A stretch of 64,000 nt of DNA from Rhizophagus clarus (Eukaryota; Glomeromycota; Glomeromycetes; Glomerales; Glomeraceae). The notes beneath the pieces are model-generated. The model was not told the DNA's origin, made no database searches, and saw only the letters and a program-made list of their open reading frames with translations. Both the position numbers and the translations under genes were made by a program. The stretch lies in contig BLAL01000306.1 of assembly GCA_015698045.1 (NCBI GenBank), positions 372,001 to 436,000 of the forward strand, written 5' to 3'. Positions 26,004 through 38,208 of this stretch are shown here, piece by piece. Numbering within the stretch: position 1 is the stretch's first letter; the number at the start of each line of letters is the position of its first letter.

Positions 26004-27273
26004 ATGTCTTCGAGTATTGGTATTCAGTTAAAGAATATGACCATAAGAAAAGCCTCGCCTAAGTTCCCTAAGGAACTTTTGGCTATCTGCTTTTCTCACG
26101 ATAGTACTGCCAAATATTATTATTCTACCTGTAAGTAATAATATTTTTACTGAAAATAGTTCGTTTATTTTGATACATTCTTATTGATCTTTATATTTAT
26201 ACTCATAATAAAAGTGGGCAAGAAGACCGGGTGGCGTTCCTGTAAGTATTTCAATAAATTCCTTTTTCTTATCGCTCCCCCTTGTATTCTAACCAGTAAC
26301 TTATAGACGATAATACGATGGCACTCAAAAGACCTCTAAATCCCTCAATACAGGACATCGTTCCAAGCACTGATCACAGAAATCACGAAAACTGGCCCGA
26401 TTTTTTTTTATTAAACTCCCCAAGAACGACTTTAGAAGGTATCTTCCGTAATAAAATAAAAAACGACCGCGAATTAATAATAATTTCCGCAAAAGAAAAA
26501 ACTCCAATCTGGAGAGGATTCACCACGATAGATGACGATAATACTTTATTTTTGAGAGGAAATGACTTTGAGCACGTCTCTTCCTTGGAATATGATTCTC
26601 TAAAGGAAAGGTACGCCTATTGATAAATCATTATTAGTTAAAATTTTTTTTCATGATTTAAGCAGCACAATAAACATATTTCAAGATATGCTGGATCATA
26701 AGTGTCCCGGTTCATTAAGACCGCTGGAAGTAATCATATGATTACCATAGCTTTATGTTCTTGTTCAATGTTTAATACTTTTGAAACACAAGAGCATGAA
26801 TTTTACTATGGAAATGTTTGATTTATCTTTATCATGTGTTGATGAAAGCGGTTTAGGGATTATGAGCCACATATTTTGAGTTCTAACACTTTTATCTTAA
26901 AAAAAAATTATCATTTGTTCTACTTTGTTTGTGCTTCACCTTTTCATGCTATTGTAACAAATTAGCCTCGTTGCCGTTATCGAGCTAGCCGAAGAATCAC
27001 TGAAGTGTGATACTATAGTAATATGCCTTGATAGGAATGACAAAAATTCTTGTCACCTTTGTAAGTTCCTATCATTAAAATTATATTTTTTTTGTTTTTT
27101 CTTGTGTTTTTTTTCTTTTCTTAAAAAAAAAATTCTTAAATCTTGATGTATTGACTTCTTTTTCATTTTAAGCTACGTTAATTAGGTGTTTTTTTTATTT
27201 GGGCTTCGAGTTAGTACCGCCCAAAACATATAATCATTCCAACGAGTTCATTCTTGTTGGGATGGAGCTCTAA
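26004..27273 (+). CDS. OAZ1: Ornithine decarboxylase antizyme
   Basis: Five exons (26004-26130, 26215-26241, 26307-26610, 26966-27060, 27173-27273) sum to 654 nt, 217 residues in one frame, close to animal antizymes. The first part reads to TLGKKTGWRS, aligning with the end of ORF1 in other antizymes. The antizyme domain has TPIWRGFTTIDDDNTLFLRG, then LVAVIELAEESLKCDTIVIC and LIRCFFYLGFELVPPK, ending FILVGMEL. Antizyme binds ODC, blocks its dimerisation and directs it to the proteasome, and also limits polyamine uptake. In nearly all known cases synthesis needs a polyamine-stimulated +1 ribosomal frameshift at a stop such as UCC UGA. Here the expected site is TCC T followed directly by a GTAAGT donor, and the joined exons stay open without a shift. 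Exon 2 is only 27 nt. A second AG ten bases upstream of the exon-3 acceptor (TAACCAG, 26294) would instead make the frames disagree. Confidence 0.88.
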
Positions 27274-27805
27274 ATATTTCGCCATTTCCAGGATTAATAA
27301 GTATTTTTCAAATTAGATATAACGTATATATATATATATATATATAATTGTAAATTATTATAATTTTATAATAAATAAACCTTTTTTACAGTAAATATAA
27401 ATGAGTAGCGTTCCGTAAAAATATTACTATACTGCAAAAATAAAATATTCAATATATTAATTTATTTAGTATAATTACGCTTATTTTAGAAAAATTTGTT
27501 CTTTAGGTAGTTATACTTAGTTATACCCAACAAATCCTATTTTATTGTTGTTTATATGTCAAAATTAAACATTTTTTCTAATCCTTGCCAGCTTATTAGA
27601 TATTATCAAAGTTTATTGATAAAGATTTTTATACAAAGAACTAACTGATTTTGCAACCTATATAGACTATATTATATATAATAAAGAAAATTTTATTAAT
27701 AACATTAATAATCAATAATGAATATTAAAATTTTGTATTGTTTCTCCTAGTTTTTCCAGTAAATCAGTCTACTAGTCCATAAATAAATATGAATTTTTTA
27801 TTGAT
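27274..27805. other. Convergent spacer with (TA)n
   Basis: 532 bp between antizyme and eS28 stops. Contains (TA)n at about 27328-27345 and AT-rich DNA. No gene is seen. Confidence 0.5.
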
Positions 27806-28082
27806 TTAACGAAGACGTCTTGCTTCACGTTCAGATTCCAAAAGACACAAGATATCGTTTTCACGGACGGGTCCTTTAACATTACGAATAATCGAACGAG
27901 TTGAATCATCCATGAATTCAACTCTAACTTGAGTTACGCCACCTCGAGAACCAGTACGACCGAGTACTTTAATGACTTTAGCAAGTTTAACCGGTTGTTT
28001 TGCGTCCTATTAAATCAAATATTAGTATTAAAAAAATTAAAGAAATCTGATTTTTAATCAGTAAATATTCTTAAAATACCAT
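27806..28082 (-). CDS. RPS28: 40S ribosomal protein eS28
   Basis: Exon 2 (28006-27806) reads [19 protein letters not shown], then [40 protein letters not shown], ending READRRLR-like (actual end REARRLR), TAA at 27806-27808. This is nearly invariant eS28. The start codon stands alone: ATG at 28080-28082 is followed at once by a GTATTT donor, and the 3' splice site is TTTAATAG at 28007-28014. The product is 67 residues, the usual size. It is a small OB-fold protein near the mRNA exit of the 40S subunit. The spacer toward SPT6 carries a TCACGTGA box. Confidence 0.95.
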
Positions 28083-28461
28083 TGTACTATTTATTCAAAT
28101 AAGAGATAATATATTCTGTGCTTTACTTTGTCAATTTAGAGGATTTCTTTTTCTTACAGTGTAAATGAAAGAGGAAGATTGAAAAAAAAAAAAAATTCGG
28201 AGCTTAATTTGTTTGATCCCAGATCACGTGATTAGGGTGACGCAACACAAAGTAGATAAATGTGATTGATCTAGTTGATGAAAACTAGTAATTTAAATAA
28301 TTTTTTTGAAATAAGTTTATTAATTCTTTAGGCAATTAACAAAAAAAGAAGAGAAAATATTAACTCTAAATGTATATATAACTGTCAAAACGTTCATTTA
28401 AATTTTACAAGCAAAATGATAATTAATAAAATTATAAATAAAAATATATAACAAAACTTCT
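28083..28461. promoter_or_regulatory. eS28 promoter / SPT6 3' spacer
   Basis: 379 bp. A TCACGTGA palindrome sits at 28224-28231, about 145 bp upstream of the eS28 ATG. The rest is AT-rich with a pyrimidine/purine-skewed stretch at 28140-28195. Confidence 0.45.
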
Positions 28462-31400
28462 TTAGCGTTTGCGAGAGTATCGTTCAGAGATTTTTTGTTT
28501 CATTCCATTTATGAGCTCATCAAGATTCGAAAAGCGGAGTTCTTCAACACGAAGACCATAAGGCCTAAACATTCCTCGCTAATACATCGTAAATTCGATT
28601 AGCTTTAGTTTCAAACCTTCCCCCACCCCCAAACGTCAAAGAATAAATTGATACCATTTTCGACATTCGAGTTCCGGGTCTAAATTTATACCCGTAGGTG
28701 AAACAACCAGGGTGAGCATTGTCCATACAAAATCCGTATGCAGTATATTTCGGATTATTTCGAAGACAAGTCTCCAAATATTCATCTAACTGCCTTTCAG
28801 TTGGTCTGAACCTTTGATGATTAATGACCTTATCAATAAAATCGTTTGTTTCCTCAATATATGTAACTAATAATTCATCCAGAGCTTCATATTCAGTTTG
28901 TTCATTTTCTACAAATAATCTGCGACCAACTTCTAGTCCAGGCTCCAATCCTATCTCAATAATATCTGTTCAAAAATAAGTTTATGACAATTTGTGAACA
29001 CATGAGATTGTTAAAGATTGTAAAATAATAAATTCGAACTTACCGAAATGACGATAAACATTATCATAAATCTTCCAAGTTATTGAAAGCTTGTCTGGAT
29101 TATCTGTCTTTGGTCGAATGATATAGAATCCATTTGGCTGCGTAGATAATTTTTCTTCTGCTTCTAGAGCAGAAACTCTTTCAAAACAAGGATGAGTAAT
29201 GGTTCGTGGTGGTTTCGGCTTAGGTTTTGGAACATACTGACTTACTTTCTTAACTAATAACAAAGTTTAATTAAAAATATACATGAATTAAGACAAATGA
29301 CATTACTTTAGAGACGCTTTTACCTTTTACTGGAGGTTGATAATTCTGTTTAGCCTCTCTATCAATGAACTCGTCAAATCTTTTGTCGTAAAAAGAAATA
29401 TGATGTCCTTTTTCTAAATCTCTTGGTTTACAACTTAATACTATAGTAAAATCATCTTTATTTATTGACTTTACTAAAGCGTCAAGTGTATCACCTTCTT
29501 CAATATTATTATTTACTTTCTTATCTATATAATTCCAACCAATATTACATTCGAAACCTGAATTCTTAAGGCGAACTCTTAAAGCGCCAGTAGTAATGCT
29601 CTTAACAACTACTGGAACAATTAGACCTGAATATAAACTATCTTTCGTTTCTTTAGTAACCATTTCGAAAACTTGATCATCAGATGGTATTTCGTAATCC
29701 CTTCGCCTATCACCAAACGGATTCCTATTTTCTCTCTTAATCAGTTGCATTAAGAAATATTTTTGATTTGAACGTGCATCATCCATATCGGGGGTATTTC
29801 TGAAGTATTTACGTGCAAGATCATAGAAGTCAGGATGAATACGACTATCATCCAATGGCTCCAAACGGTCAGAATGTATTCTTAAAAATCCAGCACTATT
29901 TTGGAAGACTTTTGGATGTTCAAGAAGATATGAATCTTTCAATATAGCTCGGCTATCAATAGATGGATCATAATATGGGTTGTAATTTTCTCCAAATATT
30001 GATTGCTTTAAATAGATGGATTTTCGAGGCCCAAACCCACAAATGTAATGCAAAGATCTTTGTCTTGGTTCATTAAACTCGTCACGTAATATATCATTGA
30101 TATCAACTCCTACTTCATTAACTACATTAACGAATGCCCGATCTAACGCCTCTTTAAATTTTTCTTCGGGCAAAAAGGATTGTAAAGGATGAAATTTAAT
30201 AGCCAATATTTTATCTCCAAGCCTAAGATGTTCCATTAATGGATTTTGGACCATTCTAGCTAAGGATGTACAATATCTAGATAATTCCGACGACTTTGGA
30301 AACTCCTTCTTGGCTATTTCCGAAGCTGTATATTCCATTGCTACTTTATCATCAGTAACAATTACAGTAGCTTTGTCAGATTGATTCTTTAGTTTCTCGT
30401 TATGATAACGTATAAAGTTCTTGACAGTTTGGAGTAAAAACTTTGTCTTAAAATCGTAACATCGTACGACAACAACATGAGGTTTAAATTCTTCTAAAAC
30501 GTCCAGAAATTCATTTCCTTCTCTTGAATTAAAATCCTTGAGCATAGGCCAAGACCATTCTTGAGCCTTTTTACCATGTTCGTTGACGTAGACACAACAA
30601 GTATCATTCTCTATTCCACCGGCTCCAAACGATAATGCAAAAACGCGAGGGATTGCATTTCTATGCATTTCTGGTGTCCTAAATGGCTTAACATCAATCT
30701 TCCTTTCTAAACTGAGCATGCACTGCTCCATTATTGATTGTTCAGCGTTAGCTTTGAATTTTGCTATTAACCATGATTCAATAGTTGGTCGTAAAATATC
30801 ATTATATGCTTTCAAAGCAGCATCTGTACGATATTTGTTCCATCCAGCATGGCTACTCGAAGCCGGGGCGGTTTCTAAATCAAATCGTCTTGGAATATCA
30901 CCTACAATATTATTTTTTAGCGTTTCTAAAAATTTTTCTTCATTACGTAACTGAAACGATATATTTATCAAATTTTGATTTTTGTAATATAAAATTCGAG
31001 CAAAATCTCCACCAATATTGAATGCCTTTTGGATAGGCACCCTCCAGAAACAGTAAGACCAGCATTCATTGTTATCAGAAATAGCCTCCAATGGACCTGA
31101 AGTAATTAAAAGTCCATTTTGCATATAATTGTTACGAACAAATTTCCGGAACATAGGATCAACCGACATTTCATATGCAAGTAATTCCGTGGATTGTTTT
31201 AATAACTCATCAGGGGCTTTAAACTCGGGATATAATTGTGATACTACTTCCAGAGGAGTCAAGCTCTCATTAACGGGTTGATGGAGCTTGGTTTCTGAAT
31301 TAAGACTTCGAACAAACAAAGGAATTTGAACTCCAAATTTGCTAACTATTTTGAGTAGACCTTTGTGGATATATTCCAAATATTTAAGATTCTTCGATAC

Positions 31401-32782
31401 CATACCCTTGCGACGCAATTCCTCTGTTGGCGAAATTTGTTGAACACTTATGGTTTTTTTCTTTTCTTGAAATTTGACGTATACACTTAGATCATAAAGT
31501 TCGTCAATCTCCTTCGCTTCCGTTAACACCTTAATGACGTAGGAATCCTGAGAATGATTTTTAGAAATTTCGGAATTCAGTTTATCTCTCATTTCCAAAA
31601 ATTTTCTGAAATCATATTCGAGATCAAAAATATGCCACAAATCAGCCCGAGAAAGGATTGTCGACACAGGGTCCTCATCATAGTTAGCAATCAAATCTCT
31701 TTTATAGGTCCATATGTACGGAACTTCTACAAATTCTTGACTGAAAAGTGTCAGAGCATTTTTAATAGCCCTAGATAGTTGTGACGATACTAGAATTCCA
31801 TGATAATCTGCAATAGATTTAGTTATTGTTTCTGTTGCCTGGTTAATTTCCTCTTTTGTAAGTTTACGATTTACCACGATATCAGGTCGAAGCTAATTTA
31901 ATAATCAATAGTCGTTATGATGAAAAGCATTTTGATCAAAATATTCTTAAGTCAAATTTAAGATAAGCTTACTTGAAAGCGTTCAGGCAAGTCAGTCATT
32001 TTTATTTCTTTATCTTTTCGAGTTAAATAAGCTTCTGGACTAAATACTTTTTCCAATGATTCAATGTTAAAATCCGGTAGTTCTTCCTAAAGAATAATTA
32101 CACAAGATTTATTTTGGTCAACAAAAATAAAAAATGACAATAGGATTAAAATATCTTACAATCTTTTCAAAAGCAAACGAGTATTTTTCCTCAAGATCAT
32201 GAAATACTTCTTCGAATAAAGTTGGAGCATGCCTTTCACCTTCAATAAAGTCTTCTCCATCATCATAAACGACAAAGTCCTCCTCATTCTCCTCTAAAAC
32301 TTCCTCCTCTTCGTCTTCATCAAAAATAAATTTGACATCTTTCGATGGTTTTCTTACTCCTCTCTTTAAGCGTTTGAATTTTTGCTTTAAAACAGGAAAA
32401 AGAAAATACGCTAAATTAATAATATTAACAATATACTGATTATAATGTCAGTGAAAGAGGAAATAAACCGTTAAAATACCTCACTACGAGCAATTTTTAC
32501 ACCCGTGTTTTCTTCAATAAGATCAAGTTCATCCTCGCTTAGATCGTCTGAAGATTCATGTCGTCTCTTCTTGTTTTTTTTCTTTTTCTTTTTACGTTTT
32601 TCCCTTACTTCTTCCTCCTCCTCTTCCTCTTCTTCGTTTTCATCGACAATGAACCCTTTTGCAATTTCCTTAGCAGCCTCAGAATCTGTAGATTCTTCAG
32701 CTTCAGAAGATTCCTCGTCATTTAGATCTTCTGGCTCATGATCGTCGTCATGTCCATCAATTTGTACACTATCACTTTCCAT
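28462..32782 (-). CDS. SPT6: Transcription elongation factor Spt6
   Basis: A large minus-strand gene of about seven exons starts MESDSVQIDGHDDDHEPEDL at 32782 and stops at 28462-28464. The N-terminus is strongly acidic with a basic [13 protein letters not shown] patch (histone/Spn1-binding region). The main exon (about 31895-29300) holds the Tex-like core: helix-turn-helix, a YqgF/RNase-H-like domain (RVFALSFGAGGIENDTC ... PHVVVVRC), an HhH region (RSLHYICGFGPRKS) and an S1 domain (LKNSGFECNIGWNYIDKKV). The last exons form the tandem SH2 module: HPCFERVSALEAEEKL, GFYIIRP, YRHFG, KYTAYGF, FRPYGLRVEELRFSNLDELI. About 1,300 residues. Spt6 is a histone chaperone travelling with RNA polymerase II, and the SH2 pair binds the phosphorylated Rpb1 linker. 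Exon borders are approximate. Confidence 0.95.
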
Positions 32783-33160
32783 AATTCTTCTGTTTGTTTA
32801 AACGTAGGATTTATTTTTCTGAAATTTGATACAACAGTGTGCGGCACAGTTTATCTTACTCCAAGATTTCACTTTCATGTGATTTGAGGCGCAAAGAACC
32901 TCCAGGTTACACGAAATTTGATATTTTATATAAATTTATTTTTGTGTCGCCTTTATTTATTTGATATAAAAGTATATAATGCAAATACCAAACTAACCAA
33001 TTTATAAACATATAAGAAAACATTACAATATTTAATTAAAAACCTAATAAATTACTGTTAGTTTATATTAGCTATTAACTTTTAAAAAAAATATTATATT
33101 ATTATACTATAAATTTACTAATTTTATTAATTTTCTAAACCTTTCTGCTATAAATATACT
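32783..33160. promoter_or_regulatory. SPT6 upstream region
   Basis: 378 bp between the SPT6 ATG and the first transposable element. AT-rich, no specific motif recognised. The gene-dense part of the window ends here. Confidence 0.4.
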
Positions 33161-35264
33161 AGGTCCCCGAACAATATATATATAGGTAACAAAAAAATTT
33201 GCTTATTTATCATATAAAATTTTTTTTTAAGTCATATAGAATGTTGCTTATTAGAAAGTAAAATATAAAAAAAGTCGTAATTATAGATGCGTAATAGGGA
33301 GTTAAAATTGTTAAAGTTATATACAGATTTTGCGTAGCAAGGGGTGATACATATATAAAAAAAAAGAAAAAATTTTAATTTCACTCGTACTTTTAAAAAT
33401 TTTTTTAAAAAGATATTTTCTTTTTTCAATATATTATTGATTATATACACTTTAGTTTTCATAAAATTAAATATTATATTTATAAAAAAATACATTTTTT
33501 ATAATAATATTCTCTTATTCTTGTTTTTTGTTTACTAAATTTAACTATATGTAAAATAAATTTTAGTTTAATGAAATCACTTTTTATATTTAAGTAAAGC
33601 TGTTTAGCAATGTCAAAAGTACTCGGATCTTAATTTTCTTAAGGCTAGGTCATATGCGCCGATTTGAGGAATTTGCCGATCATCAATTATGTGGCGCAGT
33701 ACCGATTAAAATCGATCAAAACCATCCCTACATAAGAAAAATAAGCCAAAAAATACTTAAAAAAACTTTTAAGAACTTTTCCAAAAAAATTTACCTCTTT
33801 AACCTGAAACCAGTAGAAGAAATTTCTAAAAAAAGGAATAAAAATATTATAAAATTAGTTTATTTAAAAAAAAAAGTAAGAATAAGCACCAGAATAATGA
33901 TTTAACGAAAAAAAATTGATTGAAAAATAATTAATAACGAATATCAAATAGATTTTAACTAAATAAACTAATCAATATATAATTTAAATTCACTAAAACA
34001 TCGTTATTAATCTTAGAATTATTTATTTATTGAAAGATTATTTTTGAATAATTTTGCTGCCTAAATAAATTTTTTTTTATAAACTATTGAAAAAAAATAA
34101 AAAAATAGCTCCAAGTTATATTTAATGTAAAATAACTACTAATATACTTGCCAAAATTCTCAACTTACATAATGTAAAAACTGGTGGAAAAGTTTGATAG
34201 GGAAGTTGATGGAGAGTTTAATATGGAGTTTACGAAAGAAAAAAATTTTTTAACGCTACTTTTGTTGAAGTAATTTCTCGATATTTGTGTCATATGATCA
34301 TGTAGCACAAGAGTGATCCTTTTTGTGAAACTTATTTAACTTAATTTTTATCTAATTATCATCAAATTCCTTGATTTAGGCTAATTTTGTTAATTCTGAA
34401 AATCGGCGGATATGTATAATATTTATGAAGAAATTTGTATTTTTCAAACAGTATTAATTCCAAAATTTTTTTTTTCTCTCTTTTAACTTCAGGACGTAAT
34501 TACATCACTTTGGTCAAATGAAATCACTTTTTTCCGCTTAAGTAAAGTTGTTCAGCGGGATTGAATCTACCTGCATATTAATTTTTATAATGATTGGCAC
34601 AATATTCATGGAGTATTGGCTATTTTTGTATTATCAATTTTTTGCGAAAATCCGTTTTGCAACTTCAGAGCGTGATTTCACCACTTTAGTCAAATGAAAT
34701 CGCCTTTTCTGCTTAAGTAAAGTTGTTCAACAGGGGCGAATCTACCTACAGTAAAATTCTTAGGATGATTGGATTAATATTTATGGAATGCGACCAAGTT
34801 TTGTACTTTCAATTATTAATCGTTTATTTGATTTTTAATTTTAAAGTATAATTTTACTATTTTTGGTTAAATGAAATCAACTTCTTGTGCTTAAGTAAGT
34901 TGTTCAGAACGGTTGAAAATAATTGTGCTTTAATTTTTATAATTCTAGGTATAATATTTATTGAAAGGTTAGTATAACAGTATTAATTTTTAAATTTTTA
35001 ATATTTTGGGTATTTAAATTAAGTTATTTATCACATTAAAATTTATTTGTATTTTAATTTTTATAATAAATTGTACTATAAATATAAATTTATAAGTTAT
35101 TTATAAAAGTTTTTATATATGTCATAAAATGAGTTGCTTAGCAATATAAAATTTTTGATGTTATAATAAAATTTTGCTTAGCAGAGTTTAAAATAATTTG
35201 CTTATTGATCATAGTAAAAAATTTGGATTTTAATGTGACCTATATATATATTGTTTGGGGTCCT
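33161..35264. mobile_element. 2.1-kb terminal-inverted-repeat element (family 1)
   Basis: The left end AGGTCCCCGAACAATATATA and the reverse complement of the right end, AGGACCCCAAACAATATATA, match with two changes and continue TATAGGT. The element is flanked by a perfect 8-bp target duplication AATATACT (33153-33160 and 35265-35272), the size typical of hAT-type insertions. No transposase frame is seen. The interior holds an imperfect tandem repeat of about 175 bp at about 34490-34960, each unit with AAATGAAATCAC, CTTAAGTAAAG and TTGTTCAG. A single related unit lies near 33572-33610. It is non-autonomous. Confidence 0.8.
34490..34965. repeat. Imperfect tandem repeat of about 175 bp inside the TIR element
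   Basis: Three adjacent units start near 34513, 34688 and 34863 and share TCAAATGAAATC, then TTAAGTAA(A)GTTGTTCA, then ATTTTTATAATGATTGG-like and ATATT(C/T)ATGGA-like blocks. A fourth, isolated copy is at about 33570-33612. Confidence 0.75.
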
Positions 35265-35815
35265 AATATACTGAACCAAATTTTCCACAAAAAATTTTTC
35301 AAAAATTTTTATTTTCATTGTATTTTATATATATTGGAAATAACTGCTGCATTAAATCCAAATTAATTCATTGAAATTTGGAAATTGGTTTAATAATCAC
35401 ATATACAGTAATTATTAAAAAAAAAAAAAAATAAATAAAAATAAAAATTATAACAATCAAAATATACAAATTAATTTGAAATTTATTTAAAATATTTTGG
35501 GTAACATTTAGTATAAATTATTTAAACTACCACTTTTTTATTTTGTAACCAAATTTTTAGCTTAATTAAATCATATAAAATGAATTTATTGGTTAATTTT
35601 ATGGAACATATATATTCAAATATTATTTTTTTAATTATTAAATAATTGTATTATATATATTAATTAATTATTATTTTTAATAAAATTTAAAATTTTAAAA
35701 TAATATTATTTCCTAAATCATTATTTTTAAATTGTTATTATATCTTATTTTTTAAAATTTTAGCAAAAATTACATAATTCTTTATAATTTTAACCTGTTT
35801 TATAATGGTTAAATT
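35265..35815. other. AT-rich spacer between two elements
   Basis: About 550 bp, well over 80% A+T, with A and T tracts. No gene or clear repeat. Confidence 0.5.
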
Positions 35816-36844
35816 TGCTATATATTTAATTTTTTTTTTTTTGGAATTGATAACGCTAACATCTTTATTAAAAATCACTGGACTACATAATAATCATTAT
35901 AATTATACCTAGATACAGCTCCGATCTATTGGATATATACTGTATGGACTGTTCAATCATATCACCAATATTCTAACAAAAACCAACCCGCTGACATATA
36001 CCACCCCATCCTATTAATTATATAAAAATAACAACTAAAAATATAACATAAAAAATAAAATAAAATAATAAAATAAAAATAAAAATAAAATTATAAATAA
36101 CCACCCTACTCCTCTATTTAATCATTACCAACACCTCATTCTAATACCCAATATATAATCGCAGATTTTAGTTTCTTTCTGATAATCACCCAAGGTTCTT
36201 GTACATACATCTCAATGTATTTCTTTGTAGCTGCGAAAGTTAGTAAAATGGCATCTATCAACCAATGTGTAATGGAGGCGGGATAGGTGGTGCTATAAAT
36301 AGATCATCATAACATTTGATATTAATCACGTTTTCAACCTGATTTATTTTGGTGTGTTCGCATGGTAATAGGGTATATGAGCAACGGTCACCTCATTGTG
36401 TATCTGGTACAATCATTTGATCGATGGCCGAGTGTCTTCCTCGCCTCCTATGACTTGAACTATGACATAAAGACTGTCATATACCCTTTCAGTATTTCAT
36501 CGGCTTAGTTATAGCCTGGGATTTCTCCCATATGATAGTCAAATCACATCTTGGTTTCCATATAATTTCCCTAAATAATAAAATTATAACCCTATTACTT
36601 CATTTTCGTTAATGCGTAAATTCCTTTTCAAAGTGTCCAGTCACGTTCGGTCGCATTTAACTTCCATTGATAACTTGACGAAGTCTTAGAACTGTGCAGC
36701 GTTAGCCTGACTACCAAGTAGCTCATTTACAACGCTGTCAAGCCTTGTAGAATTCTCCTTATTATTCTTTATTTCTTTCTGTCCAATGATCTTGAACTCT
36801 TTAATTAACTTATCATAAATAGTTTTCCATACATCTTCATAACC

Positions 36845-36905
36845 GCGACAGAATAATAGATGTTCTCAATCTTCTACACAATCATTTTGACATACCAGAC
36901 ATCTG
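36845..36905 (-). pseudogene. LINE C-terminal zinc-knuckle-like motif
   Basis: Minus strand reads CLVCQNDCVED, a stop, then EHLLFCRGYEDVW: a Cys-x2-Cys...His...Cys pattern downstream of RNase H, as found at the end of many fungal LINE polyproteins. One stop interrupts it. Confidence 0.55.
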
Positions 36906-37249
36906 TATTGATTATATAAGTCGCTTCTCTTTTGTGTTAGTATGTTACCAAGGGGAAGGCATTTGTGCAGCATCTTAACCATGAAAACCAGCATATAATG
37001 ACATTTTGAGCTTCAGCATCTAAATCCTTTAAACTGATTCAATACGCTCCATGTAACTTCTCATGCCACCTGTCTGTCATTTGTATGACATAGTTCTCTA
37101 TTACATTGTAACAGCAACCATTCCATTGCGTTATATGTGTTCAATAGACGAATAATAAACTTTCTTAAGGATTGCTCTATTGGGATCTTATCATAGTATG
37201 TCAGTATATACCTAAAATCTTGACTACTATGGTTTATTCTATAAGTAAA

Positions 37250-37630
37250 TCATATATTACTACTACTCCCCTCTGCTGCTAATCTATTTGCCTCCTCATT
37301 CCCTAATATATTTGAATGTCCTTTCACTTTAATTAACTCTAAGCTAATCTTTTTTTCTTTAATTATCTGATCAATTCTAAATAATATGCAATGGTTAGTA
37401 GTCTTTTCCTTCGTCTGGGCTGATTTCTTGTTCCATGCTGTTATATTATCTATCGCGCATTGACTATCTGTATATATCACTACCTGTGCTTGTTCTGGTA
37501 CTGCCATTAAAGCTATTAGTATAGCATATATCTCTGTCCTAGTTGATGATGGCCAGTTTCTGATGTTCGCCACTATCCTATAATCTCTATCTAAAGAGTC
37601 CTTGATATAAATACCCGCCTCATGGAGATA
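37250..37630 (-). pseudogene. LINE RNase H domain
   Basis: Minus strand reads NWPSSTRTEIYAILIALMAV, with the catalytic Glu in TEIYAI, then VVIYTDSQCAIDNI with catalytic Asp, and VKGHSNILGNEEANRLA with the His, but Glu where the last catalytic Asp is usual. The first Asp would lie upstream, near LDRDYRIVANI. The longest frame is 107 codons. It degrades the RNA strand of the hybrid in RNase H-bearing LINEs. Confidence 0.8.
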
Positions 37631-38208
37631 TGGTAGCTGTCACTTTTATAATGCGACATCATATTACAGCATTATGCTTTGGTGAGTGATCCATTCGTAT
37701 ATATATCAATTCTCCAGTTTGATATTAATTCATCTTACCCTTCTTGTATGGCCTGCTTCGTACTTATTAGAATTTCTTGTAATGTTGGATCATCCAACCA
37801 TTTCTCAATTCATACGTCGTATCCAGTCATGATAATCTCTGGAGTCATTGTACTGATGTCCAAGAAATCTTTACCTTCAGTTATTACCTCTCTTTCTTCA
37901 AAGTCACACATTGCCGCCCAGTCTTGACAAATAGTCTTATCTGCTTTATATTGTTTGCTTAATCTGATACGTGTAAAATGGATTCTTGTGGGGCAGGCAG
38001 GAGGGATGAGGTTTAACGATCTATTACCAACTTCTTTAGTGATACTGTATCAGTTGCTTTCATTGTAACCCTCTTTATATTGAAACTTCCATTTATGTCT
38101 GCCTTTCCTTATTTATTAATTTGTCCTAAAATCAAAGCTTTATCTGATTTCATTGGCAGAATAAACAGTAGTTCCCTTTTCTTTATCCATGATTTTACAA
38201 TGACCAGT

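Noticed and set aside
32505..32741. Ser/Phe-rich plus-strand frame opposite the SPT6 N-terminus
   Set aside because: It is the complement of the acidic Glu/Asp/Lys-rich coding sequence of Spt6.
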